A DNA stretch of 64,000 nt, taken from contig JAMPAV010000001.1 in NCBI GenBank assembly GCA_023667055.1, positions 312,716 through 376,715 of the forward strand, given 5' to 3'. The notes under the pieces are model-generated. The model worked only from the letters and a program-made list of their open reading frames with translations, searched no databases and was not told the DNA's origin. This stretch comes from Muribaculum sp. (lineage in GTDB: Bacteria; Bacteroidota; Bacteroidia; Bacteroidales; Muribaculaceae). The translations under genes and the position numbers were made by a program. Positions 27,653-36,494 of this stretch are shown here, in pieces (position 1 is the first letter of the stretch; the number at the start of each line of letters is the position of its first letter).

Positions 27653-29338
27653 CTATTTGTAGAGTTTGTCGATAGTGGGAGAAGTTGTCTCGTATTGTGG
27701 CATGACGTAGCCGATTCTGCTACCTTTATAAGTGGGGTCTGCACTATAAAATTTGATACCTTCTGTGTTATAATACCGCCCTGTCACAGGATCATTGACA
27801 GCGACAGCAACGCTTTCATGCCCCGGATATTGAATCAACTGACAGGGGAGATCGAAAGCATTCCAAATGAGATAGGACATGAACATTGCCCTGTCCTCAC
27901 AGTCGTTGTATTCGTAAAGAAAGTTTTCCTCAAAGAAGTATGGTTTCTCGAAAATGTGCCAATCCTGGTCGCTTTTATATTTGAACTGGTAGTGACAAAG
28001 AGACATGAGAGCGTTGACGGCATCCTTTCGGCTCATCCCCCCAAGCTGATCGCGCACCTGAGCCGTAATGCTTTCCCTCAAATTGAAATCAAGCCAAGAA
28101 GAAGCGAAGTCGCCATTGGGCATCTGAGGGTAACGATACAACATAGCCTTAAGATTTTCATTTACGACACCCTTCAAGGTCAGGAAATCATTTGACAAAG
28201 AAAACTCCACCGGCTTAACCGGTAGCACAAGACCGGCAATCCTAAGGTCGGATGTCTTTCCTATAGCCTCAGATGTCATGGCGCAGGTGCGGAATGTCAG
28301 CGGCTCCCCTTTTTTGCGTTGATAGCCTTCAGGAAAAAGGACTGTATATTTCCTGCCGTTGTCGTCAGGTAAAGACAAGGATGAATATACAACCTTCTGG
28401 TCGAATGGCATCATAACAGTGAGAATATCGTTTGCCATCAACAGACGCACATCATATCCCATGTTGGAAAGCAAGAAATGCACAGCCGACATTCTTGCGC
28501 TCAGATCAGAATCCTGAAACCGCTGATTGACATAAGCCTCGACAAGACGAAAGGTAAGATAACCATTCAGGCCATGCTGACGGGCAAGGCCAAAGAGCTG
28601 ACGAGCTGTTTCAATACCGCCTGACTGACCCGCCATCATTTTCCAATGGGTGCCGGTCTGCATAAAGCCTTCAAATTCCTTCAATATTTCAAGCGGATAT
28701 TCAAGTATATACGCTTTCATTCCGTAGAAATCGAAGAAAAATTTGTTGTGAGAATCAGGAATGCTATCGCCAAAATTAATCAAGCCACACTCCCCAGGCA
28801 AAGGAAGCGGTTTCTGTCCGGGCAGAGGGCCGAACAGAAATTCAGGATCCGGAATGTTGTAAGCCGACATTTCGAAATTGCTCTTATTTTGCCCGGACTC
28901 AGAAGAAAACAAATTGCTGTTGAAGTCATCCGCAATACTTTTTTTATTCAACAAAGCCGGTGTGGGAAAATTATCATCAGCCTTTGGCACGCCTCCAGGC
29001 GCGGCAACCGGATTTACCGCCGGAAGACTTAATCCGTTCAATTGAATCCCGGGATCATAATTCCCGGCCATGTTTGTTTCATTAGCTTCTATTTCGATAA
29101 ATTCCGGCAGTTCTTTTGGTTTTGGCTCAGTATATGGGCTTTCCGGTTCCATGATAGGCTCGAATTCGTGCCATTCTCCGTTGAGGAAATCGTCGTAATG
29201 CTCAAGGATACGAGACTTGAACTTGGAATAATCACTGAAAATCTGCTGCCGGAACTGATTGAAACTTGCGAGAGGACTCTCGGCATTTACCGCCAGGCCC
29301 CCCAATAAAACACATAAAAGAGTGATCCGATTGCGCAT
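27653..29338 (-). CDS. Secreted transglutaminase-like protein
   Basis: 561 residues with a signal peptide (MRNRITLLCVLLGGLAVNAES). Residues 30-170 are proline- and acid-rich and probably a flexible linker. The C-terminal 150 residues have the transglutaminase/papain-like fold with the triad Cys480 (YNDCEDRA), His507 (YPGHESVAV) and Asp534 (ADPTY). Members act as proteases or transamidases on peptides; activity here is inferred. It is transcribed divergently from the DUF4384-barrel-caspase operon, with 267 bp between the starts, and a TAAATTTG -7 element stands at 29429-29422, 84 bp upstream. The pairing with a caspase operon suggests a shared periplasmic or surface process. Confidence 0.82.
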   Translation of the reverse strand: MRNRITLLCVLLGGLAVNAESPLASFNQFRQQIFSDYSKFKSRILEHYDDFLNGEWHEFEPIMEPESPYTEPKPKELPEFIEIEANETNMAGNYDPGIQLNGLSLPAVNPVAAPGGVPKADDNFPTPALLNKKSIADDFNSNLFSSESGQNKSNFEMSAYNIPDPEFLFGPLPGQKPLPLPGECGLINFGDSIPDSHNKFFFDFYGMKAYILEYPLEILKEFEGFMQTGTHWKMMAGQSGGIETARQLFGLARQHGLNGYLTFRLVEAYVNQRFQDSDLSARMSAVHFLLSNMGYDVRLLMANDILTVMMPFDQKVVYSSLSLPDDNGRKYTVLFPEGYQRKKGEPLTFRTCAMTSEAIGKTSDLRIAGLVLPVKPVEFSLSNDFLTLKGVVNENLKAMLYRYPQMPNGDFASSWLDFNLRESITAQVRDQLGGMSRKDAVNALMSLCHYQFKYKSDQDWHIFEKPYFFEENFLYEYNDCEDRAMFMSYLIWNAFDLPCQLIQYPGHESVAVAVNDPVTGRYYNTEGIKFYSADPTYKGSRIGYVMPQYETTSPTIDKLYK

Positions 29339-29421
29339 GGTGTAATAGTAAAAGTTTCTTTATATTTATATGGTCAAGCGTTGGCTTGGCAAGGCATGCA
29401 ATCTGCCTTGTTAACGATTTG

Positions 29422-29429
29422 CAAATTTA
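29422..29429 (-). promoter_or_regulatory. Possible -7 element of the transglutaminase-like gene
   Basis: TAAATTTG on the minus strand matches TAnnTTTG. The best TTG upstream is only 17 bp away, so the promoter is less certain than others in this window. Confidence 0.4.
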
Positions 29430-29511
29430 CAAATAATTTTTGAAAACAAGAAATATAAGTATGCAAACACTATATTTTTTGGTTTATTTTGCTTTCTTTT
29501 TACAATTTTGG

Positions 29512-29542
29512 TTTGAGTTTACAATTAAATTTGTTAATTTTG
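29512..29542 (+). promoter_or_regulatory. Promoter of the DUF4384-barrel-caspase operon
   Basis: TTTG at 29512-29515, a 19-bp spacer and TAATTTTG at 29535-29542. Predicted start near 29550, 56 nt before the chosen ATG at 29606. Confidence 0.78.
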
Positions 29543-29605
29543 CAGACTGAAAGAGAAGATAGAGGGGTCTAATGATTAGACTTGCAGATTATAAATTTTC
29601 CATTC

Positions 29606-30499
29606 ATGACAAAAAAGACTAACTATAAGGCACCAATAGGCTTTGCTGTCGCATCCATATTACTGTTTGGCATTGGCCAGGCCCGGGCCCAGCGCACAGC
29701 AACTGTATCAGCAAAATATGATTATGTGCTCGGAGAGAACGACAATGTCACCATCCGGCAGGCCAAACTAAAGGCATTGGATATGGCAAGATCGGAAGCC
29801 ATAAAGAATGAATTCGGCATGCTCGTGGCTTCCGACTTCATCAACACCGAGGTCGGGGCCAACGACGAATTCAGTTCTTATTATATGGCAGAGACCTCAA
29901 CCTCAGTGAAGGGGGAATGGCTTGGCGATGAATCCGAGCCAAAAGTTGAGATGATGCTTGATCCGAACGGAGATTTGCATTTCATAGCTGAAGTGAAGGG
30001 AAAGGCGAGGGAAATAGTAAGGGCAAAGACAGACTTGAAATGGTCGGTACAAAGGGTTGCAGGAGGAAGGAAAACAGATGCCGATGAATTTGACAACAAA
30101 GAGCGGTTCTACATAAACTTCAAATCGCCCGCCGACGGATACCTTGCAGTGTATCTCATCACAGGAGATGATGACACATCATGTCTTCTCCCCTACCGCA
30201 GCGACACAAGCGGACGTTTTGAAGTCAAGGGTGGCGAAGAATATGCATTGTTTGACAAGAGTCTGAACCCCAAGGCCGATTACTACAGATTCAGCACCCA
30301 ATTGCCAAGAGAGTCAAACCAACTTGTAGTGCTTTATTCACCCCATCCATTTACAAAGTGCACCGACACAAGCAAGGATCCCAAAAGGCCCAACGTCCTA
30401 AGCCAAAAAGATTTCGCAAAATGGCTTCTGAAGATGCAGCGGGCAGACAATGAACTTGTGGTGAACAAGAAGTGGGTGACAATCAATGGTACGGAGTAA
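29606..30499 (+). CDS. Secreted LPP20-like/DUF4384 protein
   Basis: The ATG at 29606 (297 residues) is preferred because it opens a signal peptide ending near ARAQ; an in-frame ATG eight codons earlier adds no signal character. Residues 45-150 look like the LPP20/FlgP-like fold (TIRQAKLKALDMARSEAIKN followed by a strand-rich part). Residues about 160-265 match DUF4384 (FYINFKSPADGYLAVYLITG...LLPYRS...Y.LF), a domain often fused or adjacent to caspase-like peptidases in Bacteroidetes and Proteobacteria. First gene of a three-gene operon, 19 bp before the beta-barrel gene. Likely periplasmic; possibly an adaptor or substrate of the downstream caspase. Confidence 0.8.
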   Translation: MTKKTNYKAPIGFAVASILLFGIGQARAQRTATVSAKYDYVLGENDNVTIRQAKLKALDMARSEAIKNEFGMLVASDFINTEVGANDEFSSYYMAETSTSVKGEWLGDESEPKVEMMLDPNGDLHFIAEVKGKAREIVRAKTDLKWSVQRVAGGRKTDADEFDNKERFYINFKSPADGYLAVYLITGDDDTSCLLPYRSDTSGRFEVKGGEEYALFDKSLNPKADYYRFSTQLPRESNQLVVLYSPHPFTKCTDTSKDPKRPNVLSQKDFAKWLLKMQRADNELVVNKKWVTINGTE

Positions 30500-30518
30500 A
30501 CAACAATAATCAACATAT

Positions 30519-31469
30519 ATGAAAAAGACTTTACTATCATGTATTTTTTTCGCATCAGCAATGATCGCGAATGCCCAGGGCAGAGTCAGCAATGAGACAC
30601 TGATTCTCGACGCTGCGGAAGACACAACGCAGGTCACAACTATAGCTGACATCATCGACATCCAAGAGCGTGTCACCACACAGAACTCAAATGCCGCCCA
30701 CAAAAAAAATGTATGGGGAAGAAAGACATACCTTAATCTTTCCTATATGATGAGCGCATCGCTCAACCCAAGCGAAAAAATAGACTTGGGATATGACAAA
30801 ATCAACAACGGAATAGTACCCAACTTCAAGGCTGACAAGGGAGTCGCATTGCAAATCGGCCACAGCTACGCCCTCCATAAAAAGCCAATAGCAAATGTGG
30901 TGCAATTCAACATTGACTACACATTCATCGACTTAAGTGCGGTCCAATACAAAAAAGAGAAAGGAGACAAACTCTACGACAGTAGCAACACTTGGGAACT
31001 TCCGAAGGAAAACCAGTACAGCCGAACTGAAACCCGCCAATATATTCCATGGGCTCTTGAGAAATGGGATTTCAATTACGGAATGAACTTAGGGCCGTCG
31101 ATAACAATTGCGCCTTTCACCTATCTCAGCGGCGTACCCGGACTTCACTACATGAAACTGAAAGCATATTACCACATCGGCTATCAGGTGGGCGTAATGT
31201 ATATTAAGAACGACAAAAAGGCAGACGTGGCTTACACACAGTCGGAAAATCAATATGTCTCAGATTATCAAGACAACCTTAAGCTCAACTTCAGCCATGG
31301 ACTCACACAGAGTTTCGGGTTCAACTTGTCGTGGAAAGTGATTGGCGTGGGATATGAGACAAGATGGGACAAAAGGACTTACATGAGTGTGACACCGAGC
31401 ATCTTCGGCGACAAGGACTATAAATTCAAAGGCAACAGCAGCAGAGTATATATCCAATTCTGTTACTAA
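30519..31469 (+). CDS. Outer-membrane beta-barrel protein of unknown function
   Basis: 316 residues with a signal peptide (MKKTLLSCIFFASAMIANAQ). From about 70 the sequence alternates polar and aromatic residues in short strands (TYLNLSYMMSASLNP, VVQFNIDYTFIDLS, FGFNLSWKVIGVGYETRW) and ends in SSRVYIQFCY, an aromatic C terminus typical of barrels inserted by BamA. I do not recognise the family. Middle gene of the operon with the DUF4384 protein and the LRR-caspase (53-bp gap), so it may anchor or export them. Confidence 0.72.
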   Translation: MKKTLLSCIFFASAMIANAQGRVSNETLILDAAEDTTQVTTIADIIDIQERVTTQNSNAAHKKNVWGRKTYLNLSYMMSASLNPSEKIDLGYDKINNGIVPNFKADKGVALQIGHSYALHKKPIANVVQFNIDYTFIDLSAVQYKKEKGDKLYDSSNTWELPKENQYSRTETRQYIPWALEKWDFNYGMNLGPSITIAPFTYLSGVPGLHYMKLKAYYHIGYQVGVMYIKNDKKADVAYTQSENQYVSDYQDNLKLNFSHGLTQSFGFNLSWKVIGVGYETRWDKRTYMSVTPSIFGDKDYKFKGNSSRVYIQFCY

Positions 31470-31522
31470 CCTGACTTCGGCAAGTTAATCACAAACATTG
31501 ACAAACAATACAAAGCAAAAAT

Positions 31523-33043
31523 ATGATGAAACATCACATAATAACATTGGTTTTGATTGCGTGCGGCTTTATAAGCGGAATGGCGCAGTCAGTGACATCC
31601 CCCATGGAGGGAAATTGCGGCGACGACTGCAAATGGTCGTTTGACGGCTACACATTGACCATCTCCAATACCAACAAAAAGGGTCTGACAGTGGCAATGA
31701 ATGAATATGACACAAAAAAACTTATTGCACCCTGGAAGAAGAAAAAACTTGATGTCAGGAAAGTGACTATAAAGCCCGGTGTCACATCAATTGGCAGCTG
31801 TGCCTTTGCCAACCTTCCCAACCTTCAGGAAGTGGAATTTGAAGGCACAGACCTGAACCGCATTGGATGGGGAGCATTTTTGAATTGCGACCACCTGCGC
31901 ACAATTTCACTGCCTATCAACGTAAAGAACATCGAGACCATAGCTTTTGCCAACTGCGATGCACTTACATCGGTGTCAATTCCCGACCAATGTAGAGTTG
32001 GAGACCAGGCATACGTGTCGTGCGACAACCTTAAGAGTATCGAAATGAGTCCGACATCGATATTGGGTCATTACGTCTTTGCAGGAGAGGCTGAAATAGA
32101 CGGCAAGCCACGCCACACACTTTATACCGGTGAAGTACGCAAGGTGCCGGCATACGTCAATGCAGAAAACTGCAATGAATTTGGTTTGTCGCCGACATCA
32201 ATTGAAAAGGCTACTTCAAAATATATGACAGAGGTGGATTACGACTACAAGACATCACATGTAGATTCTGAACTCCCGATGTCGTTTTATGCGCGCAAGA
32301 ACACATACGCGCTTGTGATTGGCAACCAGAACTACCGATTTGTGTCGGACGTGCCCTATGCTATTCATGATGCCCGTGTATTTGCAGACTACTGCAAGAA
32401 GACACTTGGCATACCGGCAGCAAACGTGCACATTACTGAAGATGCCACAAAGCAGATGATACTTGAAGAAGAGCTTGAAGACTGGGTTGGCAAGATAAAG
32501 GATAGAGACCAAAGTGCACTCATAGTATATTATGCCGGGCATGGAGTGCCTGACACAAAAGATGGCAACAAGGCATATCTGCTTCCAACAGATGTGCGCG
32601 GCACAAGCCCGCAGAGAGGAATTGCGCTTGATGAATTCTATCGCAGAATAGGTGATCTTGGTTTCAATCAGACCACAGTTTTCCTCGATGCATGTTTCAG
32701 TGGAGTCAACCGCGAAAACAACGGCGTGACCGAGGGTCTTAGAGCTGTGGAAATAGATGTTGACGACACGGCGCTCACCAATGGCAACATGGTGGTATTC
32801 TCAGCAGCCCAAGGCAACGAGACAGCGCAGGGATATCCTGAAGAAGGACATGGTCTGTTCACATATTATCTTCTGAAATCCCTGAGAGATTCCAACGGAG
32901 TGATATCGCTCGGAGGACTGGCAGATAAAATCACCAGCGGAGTCACGACAACAGCACCGCAGATGAAGATGAAAAAGAATCAGACACCAAGCACTAACGC
33001 ATCTGAGAATCTTGGAGACAACTGGCGCAATCTTCGTTTCTGA
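31523..33043 (+). CDS. Secreted caspase-family peptidase with BspA-type leucine-rich repeats
   Basis: 506 residues: signal peptide (1-22), BspA-like LRR_5 repeats (about 85-185, with AFANLPNLQEVEFEGT and AFLNCDHLRTISLP), a linker, and a C14 caspase/metacaspase domain (about 260-500). The catalytic histidine is His340 (VYYAGHG) and the cysteine Cys391 (VFLDACFSG), both in intact motifs, and YALVIGNQNY is the first strand. LRR modules usually bind proteins, so the protease may be directed to a partner or host surface. Last gene of the operon; a long bidirectional terminator follows 11 bp after the stop. No prodomain cleavage site could be predicted. Confidence 0.9.
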   Translation: MMKHHIITLVLIACGFISGMAQSVTSPMEGNCGDDCKWSFDGYTLTISNTNKKGLTVAMNEYDTKKLIAPWKKKKLDVRKVTIKPGVTSIGSCAFANLPNLQEVEFEGTDLNRIGWGAFLNCDHLRTISLPINVKNIETIAFANCDALTSVSIPDQCRVGDQAYVSCDNLKSIEMSPTSILGHYVFAGEAEIDGKPRHTLYTGEVRKVPAYVNAENCNEFGLSPTSIEKATSKYMTEVDYDYKTSHVDSELPMSFYARKNTYALVIGNQNYRFVSDVPYAIHDARVFADYCKKTLGIPAANVHITEDATKQMILEEELEDWVGKIKDRDQSALIVYYAGHGVPDTKDGNKAYLLPTDVRGTSPQRGIALDEFYRRIGDLGFNQTTVFLDACFSGVNRENNGVTEGLRAVEIDVDDTALTNGNMVVFSAAQGNETAQGYPEEGHGLFTYYLLKSLRDSNGVISLGGLADKITSGVTTTAPQMKMKKNQTPSTNASENLGDNWRNLRF

Positions 33044-33054
33044 ATTAGCCGGTT

Positions 33055-33117
33055 GATAATGTCATTACATAATAAGGGCAGGCTTTTGGCCTGCCCTTAT
33101 TATGTAATGACATTATC
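33055..33117. terminator. Bidirectional terminator with a perfect 29-bp stem
   Basis: Arms 33055-33083 and 33089-33117 are exact reverse complements with a 5-base loop; A-rich and T-rich ends in both arms give U runs in both directions. It separates the convergent caspase and cdaA genes and overlaps the cdaA stop by two bases. Confidence 0.85.
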
Positions 33118-33886
33118 AGTCAAAAACAGAGAAAAGATGCTTTTCAAGGTCTGTGCTGGTGATCTTTGTGGTCAGCACTCCATCTTTTGCCACAGAAATG
33201 TTGCCTGTCTCCTCACTGACCACAATACACAGGGCATCGGTCGATTGGCTCATGCCAAGCGCAGCTCGGTGACGCAAGCCGAGATGCTTCGGCAGATTCA
33301 TGTCATGGCTAACAGGGAGAATACACCCTACCGAGACTATACGTCTTCTCGCTATTATCATGGCCCCATCATGAAGAGGGGAATTCTTGAAGAATATATT
33401 TTCAATCAGGCGGGTATTGATGCTTGCGTCTATGATGTCGCCGGTACGCTCATAGTCATCAAGAGGAACTTTCCTTTGGAAACATATCAAAGCACCGGTT
33501 TTTGATTTTGACATTGACATGCAGGCATATACCACTGCCATTACGAGGGAATGGTAGGTGGCTCTCTCTTCTTGCTGGTTGTGGGAGAAAATACGTTTTA
33601 GCTGCTTTATGTGTCCCCGCGAGCCGATGTCGATAAGAAAACGTTTTATCTGGTCCTGAAAGAGAATCACAAGTATGATGAGCCCGATGCTCATGAATTT
33701 ATCGAGAATCGTGCCCGTGAGACGCATGTCGAGGATTTCTGCTGCAATGACCCATACAAGGATGAAGAGAAGCACACCATAAAACAGGCTGAGAGTGCCG
33801 CTGCTTTTCATCACCTTATAAAGATAGAAAAGAAGTGCGCCTACTATGAGGATGTCGAGAATGTCTTTAATGCCGAAGGATATCAT
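33116..33886 (-). CDS. cdaA: Diadenylate cyclase CdaA
   Basis: Makes the second messenger c-di-AMP from two ATP at the inner membrane. 256 residues: three N-terminal membrane segments (about 8-25, 33-53, 60-78), then a DAC domain with the DGA motif at 173-175 (LHDGAMII) and RHR at 205-207 (GLRHRAALG). The layout is that of CdaA/YbbP. It is downstream of folP across a 48-bp heptamer array; in Bacteroidetes folP-cdaA pairs are common. c-di-AMP usually controls potassium and osmotic balance. Confidence 0.95.
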   Translation of the reverse strand: MISFGIKDILDILIVGALLFYLYKVMKSSGTLSLFYGVLLFILVWVIAAEILDMRLTGTILDKFMSIGLIILVILFQDQIKRFLIDIGSRGHIKQLKRIFSHNQQEERATYHSLVMAVVYACMSMSKSKTGALICFQRKVPLDDYERTGDIIDASINTRLIENIFFKNSPLHDGAMIIARRRIVSVGCILPVSHDMNLPKHLGLRHRAALGMSQSTDALCIVVSEETGNISVAKDGVLTTKITSTDLEKHLFSVFD

Positions 33887-33934
33887 TAGTTGTTAGTTGT
33901 CAGTTGTTAGTTGTTAGTTGTCGGCTGTCAGTTT
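33885..33934. repeat. TTGTCAG/TTGTTAG heptamer array
   Basis: About seven units of a 7-bp repeat (TTGTTAG, TTGTCAG, then decayed forms) fill the gap between folP and cdaA, and continue into the last codons of folP. Confidence 0.8.
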
Positions 33935-34792
33935 TCAGTAGTCGGCTATTGATTGCGGGGTTGGCAGGAAGGGCATTGTCACCGTGAGGGCTTGCTTTGC
34001 CGCTGCCACATCATGCACTCTTAAAATGTCGGCACCTTTGAGAAGAGCCACCGTGTTTAGAGCGATTGTGCCGGGGAGAGCGTCGGCAGGGGTTATTCCG
34101 AGTGGCCGCCAGATCATCGATTTGCGCGACACGCCTACCAATAACGGTAGTCCTATTTTCACAAATTCCTCAAGATCCGTCATCAATTGATAATTTTGCT
34201 CTGTGGTTTTCGCAAAACCGAATCCGGGGTCCACAATTATGTCGCAAACGCCGCGCTGTCGCAATTCGCGAATACGGAATGCAAGTTCTGTGATGACACT
34301 CGCTGTTGACCGTTCGCAATTGCCGGTTGTCAATTCCGGATTTGGTAGCTGCTCCGACGGGTGATTGTGGGTTAAGATGTAAGGGACATGCAGGGCGGCT
34401 ATCGTGTCGAACATGTCCGGGTCTGAACCACCGGAAATATCGTTGACAATGTCGGCACCGGCCTCAATACATTTGCGGCCGACATTGGCACGGAAAGTGT
34501 CGATGGATATTATCGCATCCCTCCATTCACGCCGGGTGATTTCAATGGCCGACTCAAGGCGTTGCAACTCTGAAAGTGCATCCACCGGTTTGGAACCCGG
34601 ACGAGTGCTGCATGCTCCAATATCTATGATGTCGGCACCTTCATCGCGAATCTGCCTTACTCTTGCCGCAATTGCCGCATTGTCTTGTGCGCGACATCCG
34701 TCATAGAAAGAATCGGGTGTAGCGTTCAGGATACCCATTATTTTCGGGGTGTCAAGTTCATAAAGGCGGCCGCGTATATTAAGGGTTCTCAT
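33935..34792 (-). CDS. folP: Dihydropteroate synthase
   Basis: Joins pterin pyrophosphate and p-aminobenzoate in folate synthesis; the sulfonamide target. The ATG at 34792 gives 285 residues beginning MRTLNIRGRLYELDTPKIMG; the frame continues 73 codons further but into the rplS promoter region. Motifs: GILNATPDSFYDG (pterin-binding loop), GACSTRPGS, SIDTFRANVG, DIVNDISGGS, DPGFGFAKTTEQN, and VGVSRKSMI. All are intact. The last codons and the TGA lie in decayed TTGTCAG repeats. Confidence 0.95.
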   Translation of the reverse strand: MRTLNIRGRLYELDTPKIMGILNATPDSFYDGCRAQDNAAIAARVRQIRDEGADIIDIGACSTRPGSKPVDALSELQRLESAIEITRREWRDAIISIDTFRANVGRKCIEAGADIVNDISGGSDPDMFDTIAALHVPYILTHNHPSEQLPNPELTTGNCERSTASVITELAFRIRELRQRGVCDIIVDPGFGFAKTTEQNYQLMTDLEEFVKIGLPLLVGVSRKSMIWRPLGITPADALPGTIALNTVALLKGADILRVHDVAAAKQALTVTMPFLPTPQSIADY

Positions 34793-34863
34793 TATAAGGT
34801 ATATTTTATAGACGATATTGGGTTCATGGTATTCAATCACCATAAGGCGCGAATAAGTAATTG

Positions 34864-34871
34864 CAAAATTA
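34864..34871 (-). promoter_or_regulatory. Possible -7 element of folP
   Basis: TAATTTTG on the minus strand, 72 bp before the folP start and back to back with the rplS promoter. The -33 region (TTTCG) is weak. Confidence 0.45.
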
Positions 34872-34878
34872 ATAAAAA

Positions 34879-34910
34879 TTTGGCGGTTAGCGAAATTTTT
34901 TGTAATTTTG
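34879..34910 (+). promoter_or_regulatory. Promoter of rplS
   Basis: TTTG at 34879-34882, a 20-bp spacer and TAATTTTG at 34903-34910. Predicted leader of about 95 nt before the rplS ATG. Confidence 0.75.
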
Positions 34911-35010
34911 CACTCGGTTTTGCAATCGCTGGCAAGAATGGCGCGAGAGAAGTGCCGTGAAAAAGGATACTTGTTATGTTGCAAAAATAATTTAAACACC
35001 TTATAACACA

Positions 35011-35373
35011 ATGGATTTAATCAAAGTAGTGGAGGAAGCATTTGCAACCCCCAAGAAAGAATTCGATCAGTTTGGTCCCGGCGACACAGTGACAGTGGCT
35101 TACCGTATCAAGGAGGGTAACAAGGAGCGTATCCAGCAGTATCGTGGCGTGGTAATCCGCATTTCCGGCCATCAGGAAAAGAAGCGCTTCACAGTGCGCA
35201 AGATTTCCGATGGTATCGGTGTAGAACGTATCTTCCCGATTGAGTCACCGTTTATCGAATCTATCACTGTCAACAAACATGGTAAGGTTCGTCGCGCAAA
35301 ACTTTATTATCTGCGCAATCTCACCGGCAAGAAGGCTCGCATCAAAGAGCGCTTCGTGAAGAAGGACAAATAA
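35011..35373 (+). CDS. rplS: Large ribosomal subunit protein L19
   Basis: 50S protein at the subunit interface. 120 residues: MDLIKVVEEAF start, GDTVTVAYRIKEGNKERIQQ, YRGVVIRISG, and the signature GVERIFPIESPFIESI with KVRRAKLYYLR. It is monocistronic here: its own promoter upstream and an intrinsic terminator 22 bp after the stop, so rsgA may be read by leakage or from an unseen promoter. Confidence 0.97.
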   Translation: MDLIKVVEEAFATPKKEFDQFGPGDTVTVAYRIKEGNKERIQQYRGVVIRISGHQEKKRFTVRKISDGIGVERIFPIESPFIESITVNKHGKVRRAKLYYLRNLTGKKARIKERFVKKDK

Positions 35374-35395
35374 TCCTCAAGCAACAAAAGAGAAT

Positions 35396-35427
35396 AAAAA
35401 TCGGACGAAAAAAATCGTCCGATTTTT
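35396..35427 (+). terminator. Terminator of rplS
   Basis: A perfect 13-bp stem (35396-35408 with 35415-35427) with a 6-A loop and a 3' arm ending in five T residues. The A-rich 5' arm makes it functional in the other direction too. Confidence 0.88.
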
Positions 35428-35438
35428 GTTATATAGAT

Positions 35439-36431
35439 ATGGCAAAGAAAGAAAAGCGACAAAAAGTGACATTGACAGGGGATGCGCATCAAGGAGTGGT
35501 AGTGAGAACCACAGGCAGTGCATACGAGGTTCGTCTTGAAGAAGGTGAGCTTGTGACGGCTGTCATAAAGGGTAACTTCAGAATTAAGGGTATCCGCACC
35601 ACAAACCCTGTGGCTGTCGGCGATCATGTCAAAGTAGTTAGGGCCACCGACGATGTATGGTATATAACGGAAATTATGCCACGGCGAAACTACATCATAC
35701 GCAGGGCATCCAACCTCTCTAAGGAGTCGCATATACTTGCCGCCAACATCGACAAAGCCTTCCTGGTGGTGACACTTCGGGATCCGGAAGTGCCTCTGAC
35801 ATTCATCGACCGTTTCCTTGCCACTGCCGAAGCCTACCGCATTCCGGCCAACCTTATTCTTAACAAATGCGACCTCTGGGATGAAGAGGACAAGGAACTT
35901 GCCGAGGGCATGAGATATCTGTACGACAGCATCGGCTATCCCACTCTGACAGTGTCTGCAGTCACCGGCGAAGGTCTTGACTCCTTGCAAGATGCCACCA
36001 AAGACAAGGTAAGCCTTATGGCAGGCAACAGCGGTGTTGGGAAATCAACCCTTATAAATGCCCTGATTCCGGGGGCAAACCTCAAGACGGGCGAAATCTC
36101 CGACCTTTACCGTACGGGCACACACACCACCACTTTTTCGGAAATGCTCAGTCTGCCATACGGAGGGGAGATTATTGATATCCCCGGCGTGAGAAGTTTT
36201 GGCACGATAGATTTCACTGTGGAAGACACCGGACATTTCTTTCCGGAGATATTCAAGGAGTCGCGCAATTGCAAATACAGTGATTGCCGGCACATTAATG
36301 AGCCTGGCTGCGCTGTGCGTGATGCCGTGGAAAATCATCGCATTTCCGAGTCAAGATATGCTTCATATATGAGCATACTTGAAGAGGTATTGGCCGGAAA
36401 TTCCGACAAATACCGTAAGGGGAATAAGTGA
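35439..36431 (+). CDS. rsgA: Ribosome small subunit-dependent GTPase RsgA
   Basis: Late-acting 30S maturation GTPase. 330 residues: N-terminal OB fold (about 15-80), then a circularly permuted GTPase domain with G4 NKCD (142-145) before G1 GNSGVGKST (196-204) and G3 DIPG (247-250), and a C-terminal zinc site Cys278, Cys283, His285, Cys291. All landmark residues are present. It starts 12 bp after the rplS terminator, and its stop is followed directly by a TTGTCAG heptamer array. Confidence 0.97.
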   Translation: MAKKEKRQKVTLTGDAHQGVVVRTTGSAYEVRLEEGELVTAVIKGNFRIKGIRTTNPVAVGDHVKVVRATDDVWYITEIMPRRNYIIRRASNLSKESHILAANIDKAFLVVTLRDPEVPLTFIDRFLATAEAYRIPANLILNKCDLWDEEDKELAEGMRYLYDSIGYPTLTVSAVTGEGLDSLQDATKDKVSLMAGNSGVGKSTLINALIPGANLKTGEISDLYRTGTHTTTFSEMLSLPYGGEIIDIPGVRSFGTIDFTVEDTGHFFPEIFKESRNCKYSDCRHINEPGCAVRDAVENHRISESRYASYMSILEEVLAGNSDKYRKGNK

Positions 36432-36433
36432 TT

Positions 36434-36475
36434 TAGTTGTCAGTTGTCAGTTTTTAGTTGTCAGTTGTCAGTTTT
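36434..36475. repeat. TTGTCAG heptamer array behind rsgA
   Basis: About six units of the 7-bp repeat TTGTCAG with one TTTTTAG variant, starting three bases after the rsgA stop. Same family as 33885-33934. Confidence 0.8.
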
Positions 36476-36494
36476 GGGATGGGTGGACAAAGGG

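Noticed and set aside
34793-35011. N-terminal extension of folP up to 35011
   Set aside because: The extra 73 codons have no similarity to dihydropteroate synthase and cover the rplS promoter and its start codon.
33885-36475. Heptamer arrays as a possible CRISPR array
   Set aside because: Units are 7 bp without spacers, and no cas genes are present.
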